Shown here in pieces: positions 25,992 through 35,646 of a stretch of 64,000 nt of DNA. This DNA comes from G965226155 sp965226155 (GTDB lineage Bacteria > Pseudomonadota > Gammaproteobacteria > Eutrophobiales > Eutrophobiaceae): positions 1,302,001 through 1,366,000 of the forward strand of contig OZ245331.1 of assembly GCA_965226155.1 (NCBI GenBank), read 5' to 3'. The notes beneath the pieces are model-generated. The model had not been told where the DNA came from and ran no database searches. It saw only the letters and a list, made by a program, of their open reading frames with translations. The translations under genes and the position numbers were made by a program. Each line of letters opens with the position of its first letter. The first letter of the stretch is position 1.

Positions 25992-28167
25992 ATGACCAAA
26001 GATAAAAAGCAAAATACAGTCCCCCGTTTCAACTGCCCGATGAGCCAATCGTTCCGGGTGGCGGTACTCGGCGCCAGGCATGAATTTACATCAGGCTATG
26101 CAGCAGGCGTCTCAACTCCAGATACAAGGTCAACTACAAGAGTCAGAAGGGATCTTAAGACAAGTACTTAATGTGCAGCAAAATTTTGCACCGGCGATAC
26201 ATTTGCTTGGTGTAATTGCCACCAGTGCGGAAAATTTGAAGATGCCATAGAGTTGGTAAGTTGGGCGGTATCCATTAATGACAACATTGGATTGTTTCAT
26301 GCCAATTTTGGGGAAATGCTCCGCAAGCAGGGGCAGATAGATAAAGCGATTGTGCATGGAGAAAGGGCTGTAGAGCTCGAATCCAGCATGCCTGGTGCGC
26401 TGAGTAATCTGGGCATTGCCTATTATGATAAGGAAGAATTTGACAAGGCTAAACTATGTCATGAAAAAGCACTGGCTCTCAACGCCAGCCTACCCCCTTC
26501 ATTAAATAACATGGGCAGTATCATGCGTGAATTTGAAAAACCTGATAAGGCCATGGAATATTACAATCGGGCTATAGCGGCAGATTCGAAGTATTTGGAA
26601 CCGTTAAATAATTTAGGTCTAGTGTTAATGGAAGAGGATCGCCATGCTGAAGGAATTGCGCCGCTGACCAATGCAACCAATCAAAACCCAAATTATGCTG
26701 ATGCTTGGTGCAACTTAGGGTGTGCATACACCGTTCTCGAGCAACTTGATAAAGGACTACATGCTTATCAGAAGGCGGTTGAATTAAAACCGGATTTTTT
26801 GGAGGCTCATCTCGGCAGTGCACAAATACATAAGGAATCAGAAAATCTGCCTCAAGCTGAAGCTTCGATAAAGCGGGCATTGGAGATTAATCCGGAAAAG
26901 GCAGAGGCTTATAGCATGCTTGGCGGTGTTTATAACGAAATGGTCATGTTGGATAAGGCAGAAGATGCCTACAAAAAAGCACTGGAACTAGATGCTGGAT
27001 TAGTGGGCGCCTATCTTGGACGCAGTCATTTGCATATGGAAGCTGGAGACTTTGAAATTGCTGAAGAATGTTTAAATAAAGCATTGGCCTTAGATAATGA
27101 AGAGACCCTTGGTATCCGTTTCAGATTTACGCAATTGGGGAAAGTCAAAGAAGACAACAAGCATTTCAAAGCTCTCCAGGAGTTAAAAAATGCAGATGAT
27201 TTAAAAGGCAACCAGGCAATCCACTGCTATTATGCAATGGGCAAGTGCCTGGATGATATTGGTGAGTATGAACGGGCTTTCGAATATTATCTTGCTGGGG
27301 CAAAGTTAAAGCGCGACACGATTAGTTATGACCCTAAAGCCAACACTCAAAGTACGGAAACAATTAAAAAAATATTCAACCGCGACTGGACCAAGCAATT
27401 ACACGGACACGGCAATCCGTCCACGGTACCTATATTTGTCCTGGGAATGCCGCGATCCGGTACTACACTCACTGAACAAATTATTGCTAGCCATCCGCAG
27501 GTATATGGAGCAGGAGAATTAAAAGGCCTAAAACATATTGCCGGACAGTTAGTTTCGCCAGCAGGTAGAAAATATCCAGTGAACCTCAGTGGATTAGACC
27601 AGCAAGGTTTAAAATTAATGGGTGAGGAATACGTAAAACGGTTGGTAGAGAGAGCCCGACTCACCCTATATAACCGACAAAATGCCAGGAAATTTTAATA
27701 TGCTCGGTTTAATACACCTGATATTGCCTAATGCTAAAATTATTCATGTTAAGCGTCATCCATTGGATACCTGTATTTCTGGGTTTACCCGTTTATTCCG
27801 CAACCACCAGAACCAAAGCTATGATCTAGAAGAACAGGGTATGTTCTATAAAAACTATTATGATCTTATGCAACACTGGCGCGATGTTCTGCCGGAGGGC
27901 AGTTTTTATGAAGTTCAATATGAAGAATTGGTCCAGGATAATGAGAACCAGGCCAGAAAATTAATCGATTACTGTGGATTGTCTTGGAATGACGCCTGCT
28001 TGGAATCTCACAAGACCAAAAGAACAGTCAAAACCGCGAGTATTACCCAGGTGCGCCAGCCAATTTATACCAGTTCTCTGGAACGGTGGCGGCGGGTTGA
28101 AAAATACCTGGATCCACTGAAAGCGGGATTGGGCGACGTGCCCCTACATTCTGTTGTAGGAAGTTAA
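25992..28167 (+). pseudogene. TPR-repeat sulfotransferase, multiply frameshifted
   Basis: Second member of the TPR-sulfotransferase family. Segments in different frames join in order: MNLHQAMQQASQLQIQGQLQ (from 26080), then CGKFEDAIELVSWAVSINDN (frame of 26253-27698, about eight TPRs), then the PAPS loop FVLGMPRSGTTLTEQIIASH, then after another shift ITDKMPGNFNMLGLIHLILP to 28167. Clear single-base shifts lie near 26218 and 27655; the first 90 bases after ATG 25992 probably hold one or two more. The protein would have been about 700 residues. Both halves of the sulfotransferase domain are recognisable but separated. Confidence 0.78.
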
Positions 28168-28370
28168 GCGCTTTACACTGTTTCGGTCGGTAGACTGGGG
28201 GCATGATTGTTACCTGTTTTCTAGTGACATATGGCAAAATCTCGATTTTATGTGGAATACACTAATATTTTCTGATATTGCCTTGAAAGTACGCTAGTAT
28301 TTATATGTGCTTTTCGCAAAATTAGCTGGCAAACAGTTGATTTAAAAATAACAACAATATCTGGGGTAGC

Positions 28371-31300
28371 ATGAGCAAGAATAAACGCCGAAATTCTTAG
28401 CAACACCAATATAGCAATCGCCGCGTCAAGCCACTCGCCCAGGCTGTCTCTGTAATTTGTGCAGGTATGGCGATGAGTTCCTTCCAGCCTATATCTGCAG
28501 ATGAATGTGAAGATGCAGATGCAGTGTCCGGTACTATAACTATCTCTACTCCGACCAGCGGAGTTTGTGTATTAGGAAATGAAACCGTAGATGATTCGCT
28601 TATCGTTGGCACCGCGGGTCATTAACGGGCAGTGAGTCAGCTGTCTATGTTCCAATAGGGGGCAGCGCGGGTTTTATCACCAATTCAGGGGTTACCACCG
28701 GGACCGGGGGCGTACTCACTGGATACAGATTTGGTATAAAGATAGATAGTGGCGCCAGCCTCAGCGGTGCTATCACAAATAATCAGGGCGCCATCATCCA
28801 CGGTGGAAGTACTGATAATTCTTCAGGTTGGGGTATCTATAACTCCGGCACCATCACTGGCGGCATAATCAATTCAGGTACCATAGAGGGCACAGCAGAA
28901 TATTCTTACTCTGTTACCGCCTATGGTATTCAGAATCGTAGCAACGGTATCATTAATACTGGCATCACCAATAATGCCGGTGGTTTGATTTTAGGTAGCG
29001 TTGTTGCAACGGACTCTTCATCCTCTTATTACGCTACAGGAATTTATAACTCGGGCACCATCTCAGGTGGCATTATCAATACGGGTACCATCCTAGGCCA
29101 GATTGATATGAGTAATTATTCGATAGATGACTATACCGCCCGGGCCGCTGGAATTTATAACACGGGCACCATCTCAGGCGGCATTATCGAGGGACATGTG
29201 GAAGATAACTACTCTTCGGTAGATACTGCAATTTTTGCCTACGGTATTTACAATTCGGGCACCATCACGGGGGTATTACCAACGCGGGCGATATTATCGG
29301 TGAAGCGTATGGGGCCACCTACAGTTCGTCGACTGAACTGTCTGGCTACGGCATCTATAGCGACGGCACCATCACGGGTGATGTCAATAACGAAGGAACG
29401 ATTAGGGGTATTGGCTACCGATCAGGTTACGATTTGGGTGCAGGTATTTTCCTCGATTCGGGTTCGGTCGCGGGCAGTATCACCAATAAGTCCGGTGGTC
29501 TGATTGAGGGTCTGGGTTATACCACGGGTATCGGCATTGCGGTTGAGGGCGGCACGATCAATTCCGGTATCGACAACACGGGTACCATCCGCGGCTGTAG
29601 CGCCAATTTCAACAGTCGATGCGGTGTATCAGATTCTTATACCTATACTGGATATGGGATCGCACTACTTAGCTCAGCAACGGTCACCGGCGGTATCACC
29701 AATCACGGTGACATTAAGGGCATGGCCGCTGGCGAATCTGGTTATGGGATCCTTGTCAGCGCATCTTCCGTTGTCACTGGGGACATTACAAATACCGGTA
29801 CGATTGAAGGTATTGCTGGATCCGATTCTGACTATAGCGCTTTTGGTATCAAATTTGAAAATGGTGCCACCCTTAACGGCACCATAAATAATTCGGGCAT
29901 GATACGGGGGATTGCTTGCGACAGATATTACTATTGATGCCGGTGGTACCTTAACCCTGACTAATCAAGGTAACGGCATCATTGACGGGGCAAGTGCCGG
30001 GGTCGGTAATTTAGTCTTTGACGGTAACTATGATACCGATTCCGCTATTGGTGGGACATTCAGTCTGGCATCGGTGACAGTAAATGCGGGGAGCACCTTA
30101 ACGCTGGATCAAACATTGAATGCAGGAACGTTAACCATTGGGGGTGTGGTTAGCAAGGCAAGCGCGGACACCCTGACTGCGACTACTACCATCAATGATG
30201 GTGGTCTGATGTTAGTGATGATGGGCTTTAATCATACTGGAAACTTGACTGTTGGTGGCGGAACCAGCGGTACCCTTAATTTGACCAACTCCGTTGTTAA
30301 TGTGAACGGGACATTTGATCTACAGGCCGGTGCAACATTAAGAACAACCGTAAACAGTGGCGCGACTGATGATGCGGGCAGAATTACGGTCACTGGCGCC
30401 ACAACGGTCTCTGCCAATGCCATTGTGGACGTCGTGGTGTCGGCACAAATGCAGTTGTTGAAGACGGTATTACCTACACGATTATTGATGGACCAGGTGG
30501 GGGCGGTGGCGTGGCTGTGCCTTTGACCCTCACAGATGACAGTGCGGAGCTGAATTTCATCGCGAGCTCTGATGGTGATGATCTCGTTCTAACCGCAGCA
30601 TTGGCGTCAGAACTTGGTGTGGAGTTTGTTGATGGTCTGTCACCCAATGCACTCGCAGCATTTACCAGCCTTGAAGAGTTACTCGGTAGTAATCCCGAGC
30701 TGGCAAATGCATTTGCCGGGATCACTACAGTCGAGGAATTTGAAGCGGCGCTGGAATCCCTAGCGCCGGATATAAGTGGAGCAATTATAAATTTAACGTC
30801 GAGTGTCGGCCGATCAGCAATGGTTACGGTGCTGAATCGATTAGTTGCCTTACGGTCAGGGGGTCATGGTGTGACAGGCTTGGCGGCGGGTGATCCGTTC
30901 CAAGATGTGGGGGTAGGGGTACAAGGATTTGGTTCTACTATTGATCAAGATAATCGCCAGGGTATTGCGGGCTTTGATGCAGACACACTTGGTGTGACCT
31001 TTGGTGCAGATACGTTGTTTTCAGATAATATGCGTCTCGGTGCAGCGTTTAGTTACTCAGGCACGGATGTGGATACTAAAGGTTTAGCGAATACGTTGGA
31101 TATCGACAGTTATCAAGGCACCGTCTATGCCAGTTACCAAATGGATTAGCATTACGTAGATGCCAGCATTTCATATGGAAAGAATCAATACGATAGCAGG
31201 CGAAGGATCGCAGTCGGTGCGATTAACAGCACGGCAGTAGGAGATTTTGAAGCGGATCAGATCATTATCCAGAGCACTTATGGACGTGAGTACAACTATG

Positions 31301-31737
31301 GCGAAGACATTTATCTCAGTCCTTACGCCGGACTTTTTTATGCCAACATAGATATTGACGGCTATACCGAAACGGGTGCCGGTGCGCTTAACCTATCGGT
31401 GCAAGGTGAAACACACGAATCGTTGGAATCGGTCGTTGGGATTAGTGTTCGTAAGGAGATGGAAACAGCGAAGGGCACCAGTGTCGTACCGGAGGTACAT
31501 GTGTCATGGCGCCATGAGTTTCTGGATGAGAGGCAAGTCAATACGTCCACCTTTACCGGTGGGGGCGCATCGTTTACCACAAATGGATTTGATCCAGCCA
31601 ATAACAGTTTTAATGTAGGCGCGTCATACTCGGTCTATCAGGAGAATAACATTGATATCCAGGTTAGTTATGATTATGAGGCAAAATCTGACTACAGAGG
31701 CCATTCGGGCATCCTTAATATTCGTTACAATTTTTAG
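28371..31737 (+). pseudogene. Autotransporter adhesin, decayed
   Basis: A type Va autotransporter of about 1120 codons broken by several lesions. ATG 28371 is followed by a TAG at codon 10 (28398-28400), then a signal-like KPLAQAVSVICAGMAMSSFQ. Frame changes occur near 28619, 29275, 29915 and 30450, and a second in-frame TAG lies at 31147-31149. The passenger is a Gly/Thr/Ser-rich beta-helix repeat. From about 30.9 kb the beta-barrel translocator reads GVTFGADTLFSDNMRLGAAF and, after the TAG, HYVDASISYGKNQYD, ending LNIRYNF, whose terminal Phe is the usual BAM signal. Family membership is clear; the product cannot be made intact. Confidence 0.85.
28800..29930 (+). repeat. Degenerate passenger-domain repeats of the autotransporter
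   Basis: Repeated DNA encoding variants of YGIYNSGTITGGIINSGTI with spacers of about 20-40 residues (GIYNSGTISGGIINTGTI, GIYNTGTISGGIIEGH, GIYNSGTITG, GIYSDGTITGDVNNEGTI, NNSGMIRG). These form a beta-helical stalk in intact homologues. One of the frameshifts (about 29275) lies within the repeats, where slippage or unequal recombination is plausible. Confidence 0.7.
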
Positions 31738-31759
31738 TAGATCTATCATTTATCAAATT

Positions 31760-31783
31760 AAGCCCCTACACAGGGGCTTTTTT
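31760..31783 (+). terminator. Rho-independent terminator
   Basis: AAGCCCCT-ACAC-AGGGGCTT followed by TTTT, 22 bp after the autotransporter stop: GC-rich stem with a U-tract on the plus strand. Confidence 0.85.
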
Positions 31784-31801
31784 ATGTGACATCCTTTTTA
31801 A

Positions 31802-32643
31802 ATGATCCAAACATTCCTGAAAGCGATAGCTGCACTTTTAGTATTTACAGCATGCAGTAGCCCTTCAATCCGCACTGAAAATGTTGAAGCAATGGCATTG
31901 GCGGGTGGTTTTACCAAGGCGATTATCAATACATCACAGTTTCAATTGCTCAGTTATTATCGACTAACAGATGATGAGAGTTCAGTTACAATTTACATTG
32001 AAGGTGATGGCTACGCCTTTGCAGGCCGACATCGAATATCCCTAAATCCCACTCCAAAAAACCCAGTCAGTTTAAAACTTGCTTTACTGGATGAATCGGC
32101 AAATGTTATTTATATTGCGCGCCCATGTCAGTACGTCCCACTAAAGAATAATCCAGAATGTCAATCAGACTGCTGGACTATAAAACGCTATGCGCCGGAA
32201 GTGATTGAGGCGATTAACGAGGTAATTGATGATTACAAAAAAATTCATAACTTTAAAAATATTCGTTTAGTCGGATATTCCGGTGGTGGAACCGTGGCCG
32301 CCATTCTTGCGGCTCAACGAGATGATGTATTGGATCTGCGAACAGCGGCAGGCAACCTAGATATCGAGATGTTTGTCCGTCAACATAACGTAACGCCATT
32401 AGCTGGATCACTTAACCCACAGACTTTGCTAATAAACTCATATCCATTCCTCAAATTCATTTTATCGGAGAGAAGGATGACGCCATTACCATGACCATCG
32501 TCGACAGTTATATGTCCGCGTTAAGAAAATACGATTCAGAATTGAATTGCATTAATAAACAAATAGTTAATCAAGTAACGCACACCAGCGGATGGGAGCA
32601 GTTTTGGAAGCTACACGCAGATGAGCAAGTTAGATGTAAGTAA
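31802..32643 (+). pseudogene. Alpha/beta-hydrolase lipoprotein, frameshifted
   Basis: The intact first part (31802 to about 32412) has a lipoprotein signal (ALLVFTACSS, Cys near 19), an oxyanion region (VTIYIEGDGYAFAG) and the nucleophile elbow LVGYSGGGTVAAILAA. One base appears lost near 32412-32416 (after GSLNP). In the next frame the family continues as DFANKLISIPQIHFIGEKDD, VDSYMSALRKYDSELNCINK and HTSGWEQFWKLHADE to the stop at 32641-32643. The shift removes the catalytic Asp/His region from the main frame. Substrate unknown. Confidence 0.8.
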
Positions 32644-32719
32644 TAAATGCGACGATTGCAGATAATTTCTCCGTTCTGCGGGTTATAAGGACAATCTATA
32701 TAAATGCCAATAAAATTAC

Positions 32720-32806
32720 TGGTGCCGGAGAAGGGAATCGAACCCCCACTCAGTTACCTGAACCAGATTTTGAGTCTGGCGCGTCTACCAGTTCCGCCAC
32801 TCCGGC
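32720..32806 (-). tRNA. tRNA-Leu (anticodon CAA)
   Basis: 87-nt minus-strand cloverleaf starting GCCGGAGTGGCGGAACTGG. The anticodon stem CCAGA/TCTGG encloses CTCAAAA (anticodon CAA). It has the long class II variable arm expected of tRNA-Leu, a GGTTCGA T-loop and an encoded CCA. It marks the boundary between the decayed accessory region and the queA core block. Confidence 0.93.
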
Positions 32807-32905
32807 AATTTGATGAAAACGAAAGGGCGCAAGTATAAGTAATCATTGACCGTGGATAAACCTTTATCCTCAGTTCTGCCAGAATTATTCTGGTAACATT
32901 CGTGT

Positions 32906-33925
32906 ATGCAGCGTAGTCAATTTAGCTATCATCTGCCTGACGATCTGATAGCGCAATACCCCCCAGAGAATCGCGGTGATAGTCGGCTGTTGTGTATCGA
33001 TCGAAAAACTGGCACATATAGGGATAAGCAGTTCTCGCACTTACCCGAATTATTGCAACCTGACGATTTACTGATATTCAATGATACCAAGGTTATAGCT
33101 GCGCGACTGCATGGCGTGAAAGACACCGGCGGCAAGGTTGAAATTCTAGTGGAAAGAGTTATAGACGAGAAAAAGATCGTAGCACAAATACGGGCCAGTA
33201 AAGTTCCTCGGCCCGGAACTACAATAGAATTGGAAGGAGGTCATCGTCTCGTTGTTCAAGAAAAGAAAGAAGATTTTTATTTCTTAACTGTCACAGGCGA
33301 GTTGTCTATATTTAATATGTTGGATCAGATTGGTCGTGTACCATTGCCTCCTTATATTCGTCGGGAACCTGATCAGGCTGATGGCGATCGATACCAGACT
33401 GTCTTCGCGCGTCACTTGGGCGCAGTTGCAGCACCAACTGCGGGCCTGCATTTTTCAGAGGATATGATTGAAAGAGTAAAGCAAAATTATGTCAGTATTG
33501 GTTTCGTTACTCTGCATATCGGTGCTGGTACCTTTCAACCGGTACGCTCTGATGACATTGAAAATCACCGTATTCACACGGAATGGTTCAGTATAGATAG
33601 TTTAGTGTGTAAACGTATTATGGAGGTTAAAAATAGTGGCGGTCGTATCATTGCAGTGGGAACAACAGTTGTACGCTGCTTGGAATCCGCTGCTGAAAAT
33701 GGATCACTCTCACCTAAAACGGGCGAAACCGATATCTTTATTTATCCTGGCTATGAGTTCCAACTTATAGATGGATTAATTACTAATTTCCATCTCCCGG
33801 AGTCGACATTATTAATGTTGGCTTGTGCCTATGGCGGCACGGAAAATATTTTAAATGCCTATCGTCATGCTACATTAGAAGGGTATCGTTTTTTCAGTTA
33901 CGGTGATGCCATGTTTATTGCGTAA
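32906..33925 (+). CDS. queA: tRNA preQ1(34) S-adenosylmethionine ribosyltransferase-isomerase
   Basis: Transfers and isomerises the ribosyl part of SAM onto preQ1 in tRNA, giving epoxyqueuosine. 339 residues; signatures are FSYHLPDDLIAQYPPENRGD, LLIFNDTKVIAARLHGVKDT, GRVPLPPYIRREP, VAAPTAGLHFSEDM, TLHIGAGTFQPVR and LITNFHLPESTLLMLACAYG. It is followed by tgt, the preceding enzyme of the pathway, in the conserved queA-tgt-yajC-secDF order. Confidence 0.96.
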   Translation: MQRSQFSYHLPDDLIAQYPPENRGDSRLLCIDRKTGTYRDKQFSHLPELLQPDDLLIFNDTKVIAARLHGVKDTGGKVEILVERVIDEKKIVAQIRASKVPRPGTTIELEGGHRLVVQEKKEDFYFLTVTGELSIFNMLDQIGRVPLPPYIRREPDQADGDRYQTVFARHLGAVAAPTAGLHFSEDMIERVKQNYVSIGFVTLHIGAGTFQPVRSDDIENHRIHTEWFSIDSLVCKRIMEVKNSGGRIIAVGTTVVRCLESAAENGSLSPKTGETDIFIYPGYEFQLIDGLITNFHLPESTLLMLACAYGGTENILNAYRHATLEGYRFFSYGDAMFIA

Positions 33926-33986
33926 TATATAAGGTGTTTGGGATTTATGATAACACCCATCGAAGTTAAAAAATCGAGGTTAGAAT

Positions 33987-35087
33987 TTGGAATTTGAGTT
34001 AAAAACGACAGACGGAAAAGCGCGACGGGGTCGTATGACATTTGCCCGAGGTACGGTTGAGACGCCGGTGTTTATGCCGGTCGGCACTTATGGGACAGTC
34101 AAAGCCATGACCCCAGAGGAACTGAGGGAGGTGGGTTACGAGATAATCTTGGGAAATACTTTTCACCTATTGCTAAGACCGGGAACAGAGATCATAAAGC
34201 AGCATGGTGGGTTGCATGAATTTATGCATTGGAAATTTCCCATACTTACCGACTCTGGTGGGTTTCAGGTATTTAGTCTGGCTAAGACTCGTAAGATCAG
34301 TGAACAAGGAGTTGATTTTCATTCGCCGGTTGATGGTAGTGCGGTATTCCTTGGGCCGGAGCAAGCAATTGCTGTACAACACGCTCTGAATTCAGACATC
34401 GTCATGATATTTGATGAATGTACTCCCTATAGTGTGGGTATGGAACAGGCAAGATTATCTATGGAGTTGTCATTGAGATGGGCGAAACGGTCGCGAGAAG
34501 CACATGGTGATCATCCAAATGCCTTGTTCGGGATCGTACAAGGCGGCATGTACCCAGCGCTCCGAAGTGAATCGCTGGCAGGTCTAATAGACATTGGATT
34601 CGATGGTTACGCGATTGGCGGGTTATCAGTAGGGGAGCCAAGAGAAGAGATGTTAAATATATTAACTCATACATCAGAACATATGTCGGTCGATAAACCA
34701 CGTTATCTAATGGGGGTTGGCACACCTGAAGATATAATTCAGGCAGTCCAATGTGGTATTGATATGTTTGATTGCGTGTTACCGACTCGTAACGCTCGAA
34801 ATGGTCAAATTTTTACTCAGATTGGTACAGTCAATATTCGTAATTCGGAGAATAGAAATAACACGTCACCATTGGATGAGGATTGTAGTTGCTATACTTG
34901 CAGAAATTACAGTCGTTCATATTTGTATCACCTAAATAAAACCAATGAAATTCTAGGAGCAAGGCTTAACACGTGCCATAACCTATATTATTACCAAAAC
35001 CTGATGGTTGAGATTAGGGAGGCAATCGAAACTAATCAATTTGATAAATTTGTGAAATATTTTTATTCGCGGCGGGTAAAAGATTAA
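33987..35087 (+). CDS. tgt: tRNA-guanine transglycosylase Tgt
   Basis: Exchanges G34 for preQ1 in GUN-anticodon tRNAs. 366 residues from a TTG start with GAGG 8 nt upstream; an ATG start in frame is absent near the conserved N-terminus (FELKTTDGKARRGRMTFARG). The nucleophile Asp lies in MFDCVLPTRNARNG and the general Asp in ILTDSGGFQVFSL. The Zn site is CSCYTC with a following Cys/His. The length is normal. Confidence 0.96.
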   Translation: MEFELKTTDGKARRGRMTFARGTVETPVFMPVGTYGTVKAMTPEELREVGYEIILGNTFHLLLRPGTEIIKQHGGLHEFMHWKFPILTDSGGFQVFSLAKTRKISEQGVDFHSPVDGSAVFLGPEQAIAVQHALNSDIVMIFDECTPYSVGMEQARLSMELSLRWAKRSREAHGDHPNALFGIVQGGMYPALRSESLAGLIDIGFDGYAIGGLSVGEPREEMLNILTHTSEHMSVDKPRYLMGVGTPEDIIQAVQCGIDMFDCVLPTRNARNGQIFTQIGTVNIRNSENRNNTSPLDEDCSCYTCRNYSRSYLYHLNKTNEILGARLNTCHNLYYYQNLMVEIREAIETNQFDKFVKYFYSRRVKD

Positions 35088-35288
35088 GCGCCGATGTTGT
35101 GAATTCAGGGGAAAGGATTGCAACTATAATTCCAGAAATATCCTTAATTATTAAATATTTATATTGAAAATAATGGATTTCATTGGGGAAATTTTTGAGG
35201 ACTTGAATATTGATGTCTTGCGGCGAATGGCAGGCAAAACTCTGCGTCTATGGCATAATGGCGCGCTTTCCTGGACAGTGGAATATAA

Positions 35289-35618
35289 ATGATTAACTTT
35301 TTTATAAATGATGCTTGGGCACAGGCAGCGCCACAACAAGGCGGCGGCAGTTCCTTGCTGGTCATGATGGTGTTGTTTTTTGTGATCTTTTATTTCATGC
35401 TCATTAGGCCGCAGATGAAGCAGACCAAGGATCATAAAAAAATGGTGGTCTCATTGAGTAAGGGTGATGAGATTGTGACAACCGGGGGGATGTTGGGCAA
35501 AATAAACCAGATTGGCGATAACTTTATTGTATTGGAGATTGCAAAAGATATCGAAATCAAGGTGCAGAAGCACGCCGTATCCGCATTGATGCCAAAAGGA
35601 ACGATGAAAAGTTCTTAG
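35289..35618 (+). CDS. yajC: Preprotein translocase subunit YajC
   Basis: 109-residue small inner-membrane protein with one transmembrane segment (LLVMMVLFFVIFYFMLIRPQ, about residues 20-39). The cytosolic part begins MKQTKDHKKMVVSLSKGDEI, followed by VTTGGMLGKINQIGDNFIVL, typical of YajC. It associates with SecDF-YidC. It precedes secD by 28 bp. Confidence 0.95.
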   Translation: MINFFINDAWAQAAPQQGGGSSLLVMMVLFFVIFYFMLIRPQMKQTKDHKKMVVSLSKGDEIVTTGGMLGKINQIGDNFIVLEIAKDIEIKVQKHAVSALMPKGTMKSS

Positions 35619-35646
35619 TTCAACATACACAGGAAAATCACTATAA

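Noticed and set aside
28371..31737. Amber (TAG) readthrough as explanation for the autotransporter
   Set aside because: Both in-frame stops are TAG, which is suggestive, but the gene also has four frame changes, and core genes in the window end normally; pseudogenization explains everything.
3387..32643. Sequencing error as cause of the many frameshifts
   Set aside because: Lesions cluster in accessory genes, while more than 30 kb of long core genes are intact. Individual poly-A cases (11.9-12.5 kb, 54.5 kb) could still be errors.
35151..35435. 94-codon minus-strand frame overlapping yajC
   Set aside because: Shadow of yajC; no RBS or recognisable domain.
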